A stretch of DNA of 64,000 bases from assembly GCA_030654805.1 (NCBI GenBank), contig JAURWR010000125.1, forward strand, positions 1 through 64,000, written 5' to 3'. Below are positions 19,433-27,864 of the stretch, piece after piece. The translations under genes were made by a program, and so were the position numbers. The notes under the pieces are model-generated. The model made no database searches. It saw only the letters and a list, made by a program, of their open reading frames with translations, and was not told the origin of the DNA. Every line of letters starts with the position of its first letter. Position 1 is the stretch's first letter. Source of the stretch: Burkholderiaceae bacterium. GTDB lineage: Bacteria; Pseudomonadota; Gammaproteobacteria; Burkholderiales; Burkholderiaceae_C.

Positions 19433-19942
19433 ATGAGCGCGATCCCGCAAGCCCTGAACCCGAGCTTCTCGAGCGCCGACTTCCGTGCCGCTTTGGGCAC
19501 ATTCGCCACCGGCGTCACAGTGATCACCGCGCGCGACGCGCACGGCAAGCCGGTCGGGCTGACCGCGAACTCGTTCAACTCGGTCTCGCTGACGCCCCCG
19601 CTGGTGCTGTGGAGCCTGTCGCGCAGCGCGTCGACGATGCCGGCCTTCACGCGCGGATCGCACTACGCGATCAACATCCTGGCGGCCGACCAGCGAGGAA
19701 TCGCCGAACGCTTCTCGCGCAAGGACATCGATCGCTTCGAAGGCATCAAGCTGCTCGAAGGCCTGAGCGGCGCACCCATACTGGATGGCGTGATGGCGGT
19801 GTTCGAGTGCTTCAACCGCAGCCAGTACGAGGAAGGCGACCACGTCATCTTCGTCGGCGAGGTCGAGCATTGCGCGCGGCGCGAAGGCGCGCTGCCGCTG
19901 ATCTTCCACGGCGGGCGGTACTACACCGAACTGCCGCTGTGA
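19433..19942 (+). CDS. Flavin reductase-like domain protein
   Basis: This 169-residue protein of the flavin reductase-like (HpaC/RutF type) FMN-binding family supplies reduced flavin to a monooxygenase. Family motifs are FRAALGTFATGVTVIT near the N-terminus, GLTANSFNSVSLTPPLVLWSL, FAINIL-like YAINILA, and DHVIFVGEVEH. The C-terminal LIFHGGRYY is also typical. The start MSAIPQALNP follows the PEP-CTERM terminator by about 100 bp. No partner oxygenase is adjacent, so the physiological acceptor is unknown. Confidence 0.9.
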   Translation: MSAIPQALNPSFSSADFRAALGTFATGVTVITARDAHGKPVGLTANSFNSVSLTPPLVLWSLSRSASTMPAFTRGSHYAINILAADQRGIAERFSRKDIDRFEGIKLLEGLSGAPILDGVMAVFECFNRSQYEEGDHVIFVGEVEHCARREGALPLIFHGGRYYTELPL

Positions 19943-20009
19943 ACCCGGGCTTCGTGCCTTCGCTCAGGGCGCCGGGCAACGATAACGACTCAACCCGCAC
20001 GGGATCGAC

Positions 20010-20651
20010 ATGACCACCGACCGCAAGCTGACGTTTTTTCACGCGCCGAACACCCGCTCGTCGAGCTCGCTGATCCTGCTCGAAGAGCTGGGTGCACCGT
20101 TCGATCTCAAGGTGCTGAACATGAAAGCGGGCGAACAGCGTGGCGCGGCCTTCCTCGCCGTCAACCCGATGGGCAAGGTGCCGGCGGTGCTGCACGGCGA
20201 TGCGCTGATCACCGAGCAGGGCGCGGTCTTCATCTACCTCGCCGACCTGTTTGCGCAGGCCGGCCTCGCCCCGGGACTGGCCGATCCGCTGCGGGGCCCG
20301 TACCTGCGCTGGCTGGTTTACTACGGCTCGTCGTTCGAGCCGGCGCTGGTGGATCGTGCGATGGAGCACAAGCTTCCTACGCCGTCGATGTGCCCGTATG
20401 GCGACTACGACACGATGCTGAAGACGCTGTGCGATCAACTCGAACGCGGCCCCTACCTGCTCGGCGAACGCTTCAGCGCTGCCGACCTGCTGTGGGGCAC
20501 CGCACTCACCTGGACCACGACGTTCGGGCTGGTGCCGAAGCTGCCGGTCATCCAGGCCTACATGGATCGCATCAACGCGCGGCCGTCCGTCGCCCGCGTG
20601 CGAGAGCTCGATGTCAAGCTCGCCGCCGAGCACGCGGCGTCGGCGCCCTGA
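20010..20651 (+). CDS. Glutathione S-transferase family protein
   Basis: This 213-residue cytosolic protein has an N-terminal thioredoxin-fold GST domain (about 1-80): LTFFHAPNTRSSSSLILLEELG, cis-Pro region NPMGKVPAVLH, and ITEQGAVFIYLAD for glutathione contact. An alpha-helical C-terminal domain follows, with FSAADLLWGTAL. Conjugation of glutathione to electrophiles is the family role; the specific substrate is unknown. It lies 67 bp after the flavin reductase gene on the same strand. Confidence 0.9.
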   Translation: MTTDRKLTFFHAPNTRSSSSLILLEELGAPFDLKVLNMKAGEQRGAAFLAVNPMGKVPAVLHGDALITEQGAVFIYLADLFAQAGLAPGLADPLRGPYLRWLVYYGSSFEPALVDRAMEHKLPTPSMCPYGDYDTMLKTLCDQLERGPYLLGERFSAADLLWGTALTWTTTFGLVPKLPVIQAYMDRINARPSVARVRELDVKLAAEHAASAP

Positions 20652-20688
20652 GGCCTGGCGCCAGCGTGGCGGGCTGCACTTCGACGCG

Positions 20689-22515
20689 CTACTTCCGCGC
20701 AGCCGCCCGTGCCGCGTCGATGTCGAGGTAGCGCCAGAACTCGCGCATGAACGGGTGGCGCTGGTAGCCAATCACCCAGGGGAAGGTCAGGTCGGTCGCG
20801 ATGCGGTGTGCATGCACCTTCATCGGCATGTAGGCCACGAGCAGCTTGCTGGCTTCCTGCATCAGCGCAAGGCGCTCGGGTGTGTCGCCGAGACCGGTCT
20901 GCGCGTCGTACAGCTTGTTGAACGCCGGCAGGTCGAAGAACGCCAGGTTGCCTTCGCCTTTCTGCGGCCCGTAGGCCAGCGCCAGGAAACCGTCGGCGTC
21001 GGGCGACCCGGCGCTCTGCCCCAGCCCCCACATCATGACCTTGCCAGCGCGCGCGGCCTTCAATTGCTCGGGCCACTTGCCGATCTTGAATTCGACCTTC
21101 AGGTTCACCTCGTCCATGTACTTCTTCCACAGCTCGTTGAGCTGGCGCGAGGTCTGGTCGGGCGAGGTGCTGTAGATCAGCGTCAGCGGCTGGCCATCCG
21201 GCCGATCGCGCCAGCCGTCGCCGTCGCGGTCGACGTAGCCGTACAGGTCGAGCAGCGCCTTCGCGCGCGCCGGGTCGTACAGGCTCATCTCCGATTTCCA
21301 CTTCGGGTCGTAGCCGAAGGTCATCGGCGGCAGCGTGCTCTCGGCCGGCACCGCCTGATTGCGCCGCACCAGGCGGATCTCGGTCTGCGTGTCGTAGGCC
21401 AGCGCGATCGCGCGGCGCAGCGCGACCTTCTCGGGCGTGTAGCCACCGACCAGCGGGTCCCGCATGTTGAAGTAGGTGAACGCGATGTCCGAACCCGGCG
21501 TGCGCACCATCTGGATGCCGCGCGCAGCCAGGTTCGGGGCGATGCGGTTGTTCGGGATCGCGAGGGTTGTGAACTCTGCCGGCAGGCGCTCGAGCATGTC
21601 GTGCTCGGCATTCAGAAAGGCCAGCCAGCGTGGTTGTGATTCCTCGACGATCGACACCTCGACGCGGTCGATCATCGGCAACCGCTTGCCCTTCATGCGT
21701 GCATACAGCGCCTGCGCAGCCGGGTCGTCGGCGGGCGGCTCGGCCTCGTAGAACTGCTCGCGGAAATTCGGGTTGCGCGTCAGCACCATGCGCGACGAGC
21801 GCTGCCATTCACTCAGCACATAGGGACCGGTGCCGACCGGGTGCTCCATGATCTTGTCGCCATACGCTTCGACCACCTCGCGCGCCAGTGCGCCGCTGCT
21901 GGCGAAGTTGTTGACGAAGCGCGGGCTCGGTTTGCCCAGCGTGATGCGGTAGGTGTAGCGGTCGAGCGTGCGCAGGCCCTCGATCTCGGTGTCGTAGTCG
22001 AACGGCGTGCGGTCCTTGATGGCTTTCGTCCGCAAGGCTTCGAGGCCGAGCACCTGCTCGTCGGCGAGGCTCGGGTAGCTCGGACTCTTCCAGCGCGGGT
22101 CGAAGATGCGCTTCAGTGAAAAGACATAGTCGGCGGCGACCAGCTCGCGCTTGTGGCCCTTGAACGCCGGGTCGTCGGCGAAGTAGATGCCGGGCCGGAT
22201 CTTCACCGTATAGGTCTTGAAGTCGGCCGACACCTGCGGCATCTCGGCGGCGGTCTGCAGCTTCAGCTTGACCGGCCGCGCGAGGTAGTCGTAGGTCAGC
22301 GGCGACTCGATGATGTTCGAGAGGATGGTCGCCGAGTACAGGTCGGATATCTGCACCGGGTCGAAGCCGGTCTCGGCCACCGGGAAGGCGTAGCGGAAGA
22401 CTTTCTGGGCCGGCGATGCGGCAGCGGCGCGTGCCGAATGCCAACCGGCCGCTCCGCACAGGCTCAGTGCCAGCAAGGCCGATCCGACAACCGCACGCAA
22501 TGATCCTGACTTCAT
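20689..22515 (-). CDS. ABC transporter substrate-binding protein, family 5 (oligopeptide/dipeptide type)
   Basis: This 608-residue periplasmic binding protein of the SBP_bac_5 family has a signal peptide (residues 1-31, ending HSARA). It has the conserved first-lobe features ILSNIIESPLTYDY, the TYTVKIRPGIYFADDPAFKG block and PVGTGPYVLSEW. The C-terminal FMREFWRYLDID is also typical of peptide-type solute receptors. It is divergent from the permease genes, with 59 bp between starts, so one regulatory region serves both units. The ligand could be peptides or other compounds bound by this family. Confidence 0.92.
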   Translation of the reverse strand: MKSGSLRAVVGSALLALSLCGAAGWHSARAAAASPAQKVFRYAFPVAETGFDPVQISDLYSATILSNIIESPLTYDYLARPVKLKLQTAAEMPQVSADFKTYTVKIRPGIYFADDPAFKGHKRELVAADYVFSLKRIFDPRWKSPSYPSLADEQVLGLEALRTKAIKDRTPFDYDTEIEGLRTLDRYTYRITLGKPSPRFVNNFASSGALAREVVEAYGDKIMEHPVGTGPYVLSEWQRSSRMVLTRNPNFREQFYEAEPPADDPAAQALYARMKGKRLPMIDRVEVSIVEESQPRWLAFLNAEHDMLERLPAEFTTLAIPNNRIAPNLAARGIQMVRTPGSDIAFTYFNMRDPLVGGYTPEKVALRRAIALAYDTQTEIRLVRRNQAVPAESTLPPMTFGYDPKWKSEMSLYDPARAKALLDLYGYVDRDGDGWRDRPDGQPLTLIYSTSPDQTSRQLNELWKKYMDEVNLKVEFKIGKWPEQLKAARAGKVMMWGLGQSAGSPDADGFLALAYGPQKGEGNLAFFDLPAFNKLYDAQTGLGDTPERLALMQEASKLLVAYMPMKVHAHRIATDLTFPWVIGYQRHPFMREFWRYLDIDAARAAARK

Positions 22516-22574
22516 CCGAGGTACTCCTGGCCGATCGGTCTGCTCAAGCGCGCGCAGTCTAGACTCTCCAGCCC

Positions 22575-23513
22575 ATGGCCGCCTACCTGCTCAGACGACT
22601 CTGGCAAACCATCCCGACGCTGGCCGGTGTGATCCTGCTGGTGTTCGTGTTGTTCAAGTTTTTCGGCGGCGATCCGGCCGAAATCCTCGCCGGCCAGATC
22701 GCCAAGCCCGACCAGATCGCCGCGATCCGCCAGCAGCTCGGCCTCGACCAGCCGTGGTGGATTCAACTGTGGATCTTCGTCAAGCAGGTGCTGACCTTCG
22801 ACTGGGGCCGCAGCTGGGCCACCAACGAGGCGGTGTCGGATCTGTTCCTCACGCGCTTGCCCGCGACACTGACGGTGATGGTGCCGATCCTCGTGCTCGA
22901 AGTGATCCTCGCGATCCCGCTGGCGCTGGCCGTTGCGGTGGTGCGCGGCTCGCTGACCGATCGCGCGGTGATGGTGCTGACCACGGTCGCGCTGGCCATC
23001 TCGTTTCTCGTCTACGTGATCGTCGGCCAGTGGCTGTTCGCCTTCAAGCTCGGCTGGTTTCCGGTGCAGGGCTGGAGCGGTTCGGTCTGGACCAACCTGG
23101 TCACCTACGCGCCGCTGCCAGTGCTGCTGGCGGTGCTGGTCAGCCTGGCGCCGCAGACGCGGCTGTACCGCAGCTTCTTCCTCGACGAGATCGACCAGGA
23201 CTATGTGCGCACCGCGCGCGCCAAGGGTCTGACCGAGCGCGTGATCCTGCTGCGCCACGTGCTGCGCAACGCGATGATCCCGATCCTGACCAGCATCGGC
23301 ACCGGGCTGCCGGGCATCTTCGTCGGCTCGTTCCTGATCGAAGTCTTTTTCTCGATCCCGGGCCTCGGGCGCGAGGTGCTGCTGGCGGTCAACCGCAGCG
23401 ACTACCCGGTGATCCAGGCGGTCACGGTGTACCTGGCGGCGATCACGATGCTGATCAATGTGCTGACCGACGTGCTCTACAAGTTGGTGGACCCACGGGT
23501 GGTACTTAAGTGA
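22575..23513 (+). CDS. ABC transporter permease, DppB/OppB type
   Basis: This 312-residue inner-membrane permease begins MAAYLLRRLWQTIPTLAGVI, the typical DppB/OppB first helix. It has about six membrane helices and the cytoplasmic loop DYVRTARAKGLTERVILLRH (EAA loop) that contacts the ATPase. It pairs with the permease at 23868. Normally the two permease genes are adjacent; here 354 bp carrying repeat elements separates them. Confidence 0.94.
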   Translation: MAAYLLRRLWQTIPTLAGVILLVFVLFKFFGGDPAEILAGQIAKPDQIAAIRQQLGLDQPWWIQLWIFVKQVLTFDWGRSWATNEAVSDLFLTRLPATLTVMVPILVLEVILAIPLALAVAVVRGSLTDRAVMVLTTVALAISFLVYVIVGQWLFAFKLGWFPVQGWSGSVWTNLVTYAPLPVLLAVLVSLAPQTRLYRSFFLDEIDQDYVRTARAKGLTERVILLRHVLRNAMIPILTSIGTGLPGIFVGSFLIEVFFSIPGLGREVLLAVNRSDYPVIQAVTVYLAAITMLINVLTDVLYKLVDPRVVLK

Positions 23514-23580
23514 ACCCGAACTCCTCAATTCCTTGCCTATTGATCGGTGAGGCGCGCGCTCACGCCGACGGCGTGCACTG

Positions 23581-23777
23581 CTCCGCGAATGTCCCCCGGC
23601 GTCGGCCTGAAGGCCGGGCCTCCTCCTTTATTTCGCTGCGCAGCGCACGCCGCCGACGTGATCCATCAGCACCGTGTTTGTTCGGCCACCTGCCGACAGC
23701 GTCACCCGTGCCGGGGACGCTGGGTATCTCACGCAGCGAAATAAAGGAGGAGGCGAAGCCGGGGGACATTCGCGGAG
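23581..23777. repeat. Long inverted repeat inside the transporter operon
   Basis: Arm 1 (23581-23640) carries CTCCGCGAATGTCCCCCGGC and, after an 18-base insertion-like hairpin segment, an arm ending TTTATTTCGCTGCG. Arm 2 (23732-23777) is its inverted copy, starting CGCAGCGAAATAAA and ending GACATTCGCGGAG. A 91-bp spacer separates the arms. Read together with the element at 23708-23801, this looks like two oppositely oriented copies of a short non-coding repeat, one truncated. No gene is visible in the 354-bp spacer (23514-23867). Confidence 0.75.
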
Positions 23778-23801
23778 GGAGGTACCCAGTGTCCCCGGCA
23801 C
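23708..23801. mobile_element. MITE-like element with 19-bp terminal inverted repeats
   Basis: The 94-bp unit starts GTGCCGGGGACGCTGGGTA (23708-23726) and ends with its inverted copy TACCCAGTGTCCCCGGCAC (23783-23801), with one mismatch. It has no coding capacity and an internal AAATAAAGGAGGAGG. These are features of miniature inverted-repeat elements moved by a transposase elsewhere. No clear target-site duplication was identified by eye. Confidence 0.6.
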
Positions 23802-23867
23802 GCGCGCCCACATCACACGCCCGCCTCAGAGGTTGTGGGTCGCGCCACGCACGGTGGAGCAACTGAA

Positions 23868-24920
23868 ATGAGCGCCGTCTTGCCGTCGTCTGCGATGCTG
23901 CGCGCTGCGGATCGATCCGAAGGCGTCTGGATGTCGGCGTGGCGTCGTTTCAAAAGCGATCGCGTCGGGCTGGTCTCGCTGGCGATCGTGATCGCGTTCC
24001 TCGTGCTGATCGCGCTGTCGGCGCTTAGCTTGGTGGCCGGACACTGGCAGCGCGAGGTCGGCGTGCCGTATGCCAACCCGACCTTCCTCGGCCCGACACC
24101 GCCGCCGCTGGCGGTTCAACTCGATCAGGGAAAGGGCCCGCCGGTCGACATCTCCGCCGTCGACCCACTCGCACCGCGCTATGCCGAATGGGCCGAGCGG
24201 GCGTCGAAGCTGAAAGTCGGCGAGGAGGTGCGCGCCAACACGCTGCTGCTGGGCGGCGACCGCCTCGGCCGCGACGTGCTGGCCAAGGCGATCAAGGGCG
24301 CCGAGATCTCGATCTTCGTCGGCGTGCTGGCGGCCTTGCTGGCCACCGCGATCGGCACCGCGCTCGGTGCCGTCAGCGGCTTCCTCGGCGGGCGCATCGG
24401 CGATCTGCTGGAGTGGGTCTACAACGTGTTCACCTCGATCCCCGGAATCCTGCTGATCTTCGCGTTCGCCGCGGTGTTCGGCCGCGGCACCAGCACCGTC
24501 GTGCTGATCCTCGGGCTGACCGGCTGGACCGGCATCTACCGGCTGGTGCGCGCCGAATTCCTGAAGCATGCGGTGCGCGACTACGTGCGCGCGGCCGAGG
24601 CGATCGGCGCCAGCGTGTCGTCTCGGATGTTCCGCCACATCCTGCCCAACGTCAGCCACGTCGTGCTGGTGCAGCTGTCGATCCTGACGGTGGGCTTCAT
24701 CAAGGCCGAGGTGATCCTCAGCTACCTCGGCCTCGGCGTGTCGATCGACCAGGTGTCATGGGGCACGATGCTCGCCGAGTCGCAGGTCGAGCTGCTGCTC
24801 GGCTGCTGGTGGCAGCTCGCCACGGCGACCGTCTTCATGGCGCTGTTCGTCACCGCGTTCTCGCTGTTCACCGACGCGCTGCGCGACGCGCTCGATCCGA
24901 AGCTGCGGGGGCTGGAGTGA
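23868..24920 (+). CDS. ABC transporter permease, DppC/OppC type
   Basis: This 350-residue inner-membrane permease has the OppC_N segment SAWRRFKSDRVGLVSLAIVI and a periplasmic insert of about 80 residues. The permease core has the motif GGDRLGRDVLAKAIKGAEIS and the EAA loop DYVRAAEAIGASVSSRMFRH. The C-terminus DALRDALDPKLRGLE is standard. Start ATG 23868 lies just after the repeat-bearing spacer. The stop TGA shares a base with the start of the ATPase gene. Confidence 0.94.
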   Translation: MSAVLPSSAMLRAADRSEGVWMSAWRRFKSDRVGLVSLAIVIAFLVLIALSALSLVAGHWQREVGVPYANPTFLGPTPPPLAVQLDQGKGPPVDISAVDPLAPRYAEWAERASKLKVGEEVRANTLLLGGDRLGRDVLAKAIKGAEISIFVGVLAALLATAIGTALGAVSGFLGGRIGDLLEWVYNVFTSIPGILLIFAFAAVFGRGTSTVVLILGLTGWTGIYRLVRAEFLKHAVRDYVRAAEAIGASVSSRMFRHILPNVSHVVLVQLSILTVGFIKAEVILSYLGLGVSIDQVSWGTMLAESQVELLLGCWWQLATATVFMALFVTAFSLFTDALRDALDPKLRGLE

Positions 24921-26695
24921 TGGCTGTCCTACCCAAAAGCCAGCCGCTGCTGAGTCTGAATGACCTGCGGGTGTCGTTCCGCACCGGCAAGCAGGGCGGC
25001 GTCGTGCAGCGCACTCAGGCGGTCGGCCGTGATGGCATCGGCGTCAGCTTCGACATCCCCGAGAACACCACCGTCGCGCTGGTCGGCGAGTCGGGTTCGG
25101 GCAAGAGCGTCACCGCGATGTCGATCCTGAACCTGCTGCCCGACAACGCCGAACGGCAAGGTGCGATCCGCTTCCAGGGCCGCGACCTGCTGGCGGCGAC
25201 GCGGCACGAGTTGCAGGCGCTGCGCGGCAAGGACATCGCCTGCGTGTTCCAGGACCCGATGTCGTCGCTGAACCCGGTGTTCACCGTCGGCCAGCAGGTG
25301 TGCGAGCCGCTGATGAAGCACCTGGGCCTGAGCGCCCGTCAGGCGATGGCGCGCGCCGAAGCGCTGCTCGCCGAGGTCGGCCTGCCCGAGCCGAAGCGTC
25401 GCCTCGGCGCGTACCCGCACGCGTTGTCGGGCGGCCAGCAGCAGCGCGTGATGATCGCGATGGCGCTGTCGTGCGAGCCCAAGCTGCTGATCGCCGACGA
25501 GCCGACCACCGCGCTCGATGTGACGATCCAGCGCCAGATCCTGGAATTGCTGGCCGGCGTCAAGGCTCAGCGGCGCATGAGCATGCTGTTCATCAGCCAC
25601 GACCTCGGTGTGGTCGGCGAGATTGCCGACCGGGTGGTCGTCATGCGCCAGGGCACGATCCGCGAGCAGGGCCCGGTGGCCGACATCTTCGCCAACCCTC
25701 AGGATGCCTACACCCGCGCGCTGCTGGCGTGCCGGCCGACGCTGGCGCGCACCGGGCCGCGGCTGATGGTGATCGACGAGCACATCGCGGCGCAGGATGG
25801 CGTGGCTGCGAAGGTGGCGAAGGCGGCGGCCGTTAAAGACCCGAACGCGCTGGTGATCCTCGAAGCCCGCGCGCTGACCAAGAGCTTCTGGATTCCGCGC
25901 GGCTTGTTCGGCCGCACCGAATTCAAGGCGGTCGGCCGCGACGGCCGCGGCGTCACCTTCCAACTGCGACGCGGCCACACGCTGGGCGTGGTCGGCGAAT
26001 CGGGCTCGGGCAAGACGACGATGGGACTGGCGCTGCTGCGGCTGCACGAGCCGACGGGCGGGCCGGTCGGCGGCGAGGTTCGCTTCGACGGACAGGACCT
26101 GCTCGCGCTGACGAAAGGCCAGTTGCTGCCGATGCGCCGTCGCTTGCAGGTGGTGTTCCAGAACCCGTACGCGAGCCTGAATCCGCGCTTCACCGTGGGC
26201 CAGACGCTGGTCGAACCGATGGCGATCCACGGCATCGGAGACCGTGGCAAAAACGGACAGGACGACCGCGAAGCGCGCGCCCACACGCTGCTGCTCAAGG
26301 TCGGCCTGGACGCGTCCGCGATGGCGCGCTACCCGCACGAATTTTCCGGCGGCCAGCGCCAGCGCATCGCGATCGCGCGCTGCCTGACGCTGAGCCCCGA
26401 GGTGCTGGTGCTCGACGAGGCGGTCAGCGCGCTCGATGTCAGCGTGCAGGCGCAGGTGCTGAACCTGCTGAAGGACCTGCAGGACGAGCTGGGCCTGGCC
26501 TACGTCTTCATCAGCCACGACCTCGCGGTGGTGCGCTTCATGGCCGACGAGGTGTTGGTGATGAAAGACGGCGAGGTGGTCGAACAGGCCAGCGTCGCGC
26601 AGATCCTCGATGCGCCCCAGCAGGATTACACAAGGCGTTTGATCGGGGCCATTCCGCGTGGCTACCGGGCCGCGACACAAGTGGCTTCCAGATGA
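24920..26695 (+). CDS. Fused dual ATP-binding protein of the peptide-type ABC transporter
   Basis: This 591-residue protein contains two complete ABC ATPase domains in tandem, as in YejF. The first (about 10-280) has Walker A GESGSGKS, signature LSGGQQQR and Walker B LLIADEPTTALD. The second (about 310-585) has GESGSGKT, FSGGQRQR and VLVLDEAVSALD. It powers import through the two permeases. The start overlaps the permease stop (TGATG), and its own stop overlaps the soxY start (ATGA). Direct coupling to soxYZ is unusual. Confidence 0.95.
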   Translation: MAVLPKSQPLLSLNDLRVSFRTGKQGGVVQRTQAVGRDGIGVSFDIPENTTVALVGESGSGKSVTAMSILNLLPDNAERQGAIRFQGRDLLAATRHELQALRGKDIACVFQDPMSSLNPVFTVGQQVCEPLMKHLGLSARQAMARAEALLAEVGLPEPKRRLGAYPHALSGGQQQRVMIAMALSCEPKLLIADEPTTALDVTIQRQILELLAGVKAQRRMSMLFISHDLGVVGEIADRVVVMRQGTIREQGPVADIFANPQDAYTRALLACRPTLARTGPRLMVIDEHIAAQDGVAAKVAKAAAVKDPNALVILEARALTKSFWIPRGLFGRTEFKAVGRDGRGVTFQLRRGHTLGVVGESGSGKTTMGLALLRLHEPTGGPVGGEVRFDGQDLLALTKGQLLPMRRRLQVVFQNPYASLNPRFTVGQTLVEPMAIHGIGDRGKNGQDDREARAHTLLLKVGLDASAMARYPHEFSGGQRQRIAIARCLTLSPEVLVLDEAVSALDVSVQAQVLNLLKDLQDELGLAYVFISHDLAVVRFMADEVLVMKDGEVVEQASVAQILDAPQQDYTRRLIGAIPRGYRAATQVASR

Positions 26696-27180
26696 AGAAC
26701 CGCGCCACCCACACGCGTCGCGACGCGCTGAAGCAAAGCCTCGCGGTCGCCGGCTGGCTGGCCGGTGCCGGGCTGCTGCCGGGCACCGCGTCCGCGCAAC
26801 TCACGCCCTCCGACTGGAACGCGGCCGCCTTCGGTGCGCATTCGTTCGAAACGGTGCTTGAAGCGTTGGGCGCTGCTCGGCCAACCCTGAGCGACGCGGT
26901 GGTGCTGACCATCCCCGACCTGGCCGACAACGGCGCGGCGGTGCCTGCGGGCGTGTCGACGGCGCTGCCGGGCGTGCAGCGCCTCGCCCTGCTGGTCGAG
27001 AAGAACCCGACGGTGCTGCTGGCGGTTTTCGACCTGTCCGATGCCATCGACGCGAACGTCGCGCTGCGCATCAAGATGGCCGAAAGTTCGAACGTCTACG
27101 CGGTGGCGATGCTGGCCGATGGCCGCGTGTTCTACAGCGTCAAGGACGTGAAGGTCACGCTCGGCGGCTGCGGCGGCTGA
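26692..27180 (+). CDS. soxY: Sulfur-carrier protein SoxY
   Basis: This 162-residue protein ends in GGCGG, the swinging-arm motif whose Cys160 carries sulfur intermediates in thiosulfate oxidation. A Tat-type signal, TRRDALKQSLAVAGWLAGAG, spans about residues 8-27. The body matches SoxY: NPTVLLAVFDLSDAIDANVALRIKMAESS has the expected position. It is coupled by ATGA to the ABC ATPase gene and followed by soxZ after 11 bp. No soxA, soxB, soxC, soxD or soxX is in the window, so it is an orphan carrier pair here. Confidence 0.93.
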   Translation: MKNRATHTRRDALKQSLAVAGWLAGAGLLPGTASAQLTPSDWNAAAFGAHSFETVLEALGAARPTLSDAVVLTIPDLADNGAAVPAGVSTALPGVQRLALLVEKNPTVLLAVFDLSDAIDANVALRIKMAESSNVYAVAMLADGRVFYSVKDVKVTLGGCGG

Positions 27181-27191
27181 CGGAGAAATCG

Positions 27192-27503
27192 ATGGGACAA
27201 CCCAGCCGCATCCGCGCCACCGTCCAGGGCAACGGTGCCGTGGTGCGTGTGCTGATGACGCACGCGATGGAAAGCGGGCAGCGCAGGGACGCGTCCGGCA
27301 CGGCGATCCCGGCCTGGCACATCGCAGAGCTGACGGCCACGCTGAACGGACAACCGGTGATGACCGCGCAGTGGGGGCCGGGCGTGTCTGCGAACCCGTT
27401 CCTTCAGTTCAGGCTGACGAACGCAAAGCCCGGCGATACGGTCGGCATCGCCTGGAAGGACAACCGAGGGGACACCCGCAGCGACCAAGCCGTGGTCGGC
27501 TGA
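27192..27503 (+). CDS. soxZ: SoxZ, partner of SoxY
   Basis: This 103-residue protein binds SoxY to form the SoxYZ heterodimer. SoxZ features are RIRATVQGNGAVVRVLMTHA near the N-terminus, MESGQRRDASG, IPAWHIAELTATLNG and the C-terminal GDTVGIAWKDNRGDTRSD. It has no signal peptide, consistent with piggy-back export on SoxY through Tat. GGAG lies before the ATG. Confidence 0.94.
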   Translation: MGQPSRIRATVQGNGAVVRVLMTHAMESGQRRDASGTAIPAWHIAELTATLNGQPVMTAQWGPGVSANPFLQFRLTNAKPGDTVGIAWKDNRGDTRSDQAVVG

Positions 27504-27864
27504 TCCATGGGGGGGTACCAGCCGGGTCAGTCACCGGAGCGGACGGATGCGTCCGGGGGTGCGACGGCTTGGGAATCGTCACCGAAGGCCGCACCGGCCT
27601 CGGGGAGGCCGGTCGGGTTGCCGCGATGTTCGGGGCTGTCGAACAGTGACATTTGGGTCGGGCGACGGCTGCATTGCAGCACCGGCGGCCGGCGGCCGAC
27701 CGTCACGGACTCGTGGGCCCGACGCCCCGGCGTCGAGTCGGCCAACACGCGTGAGCCAGGTCGCGGCCCTCCGCCTGAAAGAAAGTCCGAGCTGCCCATC
27801 GCCTGCGCCGCAGCTCAGGCCCGCCGAACCCGCTGCGACGTCAGAAGCCGCACGATGCGGACGT
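27504..27864. other. Intergenic region between soxZ and the HDOD gene, no gene recognised
   Basis: This 361-bp spacer separates two convergent genes. The open frames across it are low-complexity and Arg/Pro/Gly-rich. A minus-strand frame (27527-27799) contains MSLFDSPEHRGNPTGLPEAG, which is weakly protein-like, but it has no supporting RBS or recognised homology. No clear terminator with a T-run was found. Confidence 0.4.

Noticed and set aside
23581-23801. CRISPR-like repeat
   Set aside because: The repeats are inverted, only two copies are present and there is no regular spacing.
27527-27799. Minus-strand 90-codon frame between soxZ and HDOD
   Set aside because: Low-complexity N-terminal half, no RBS and no recognised family.
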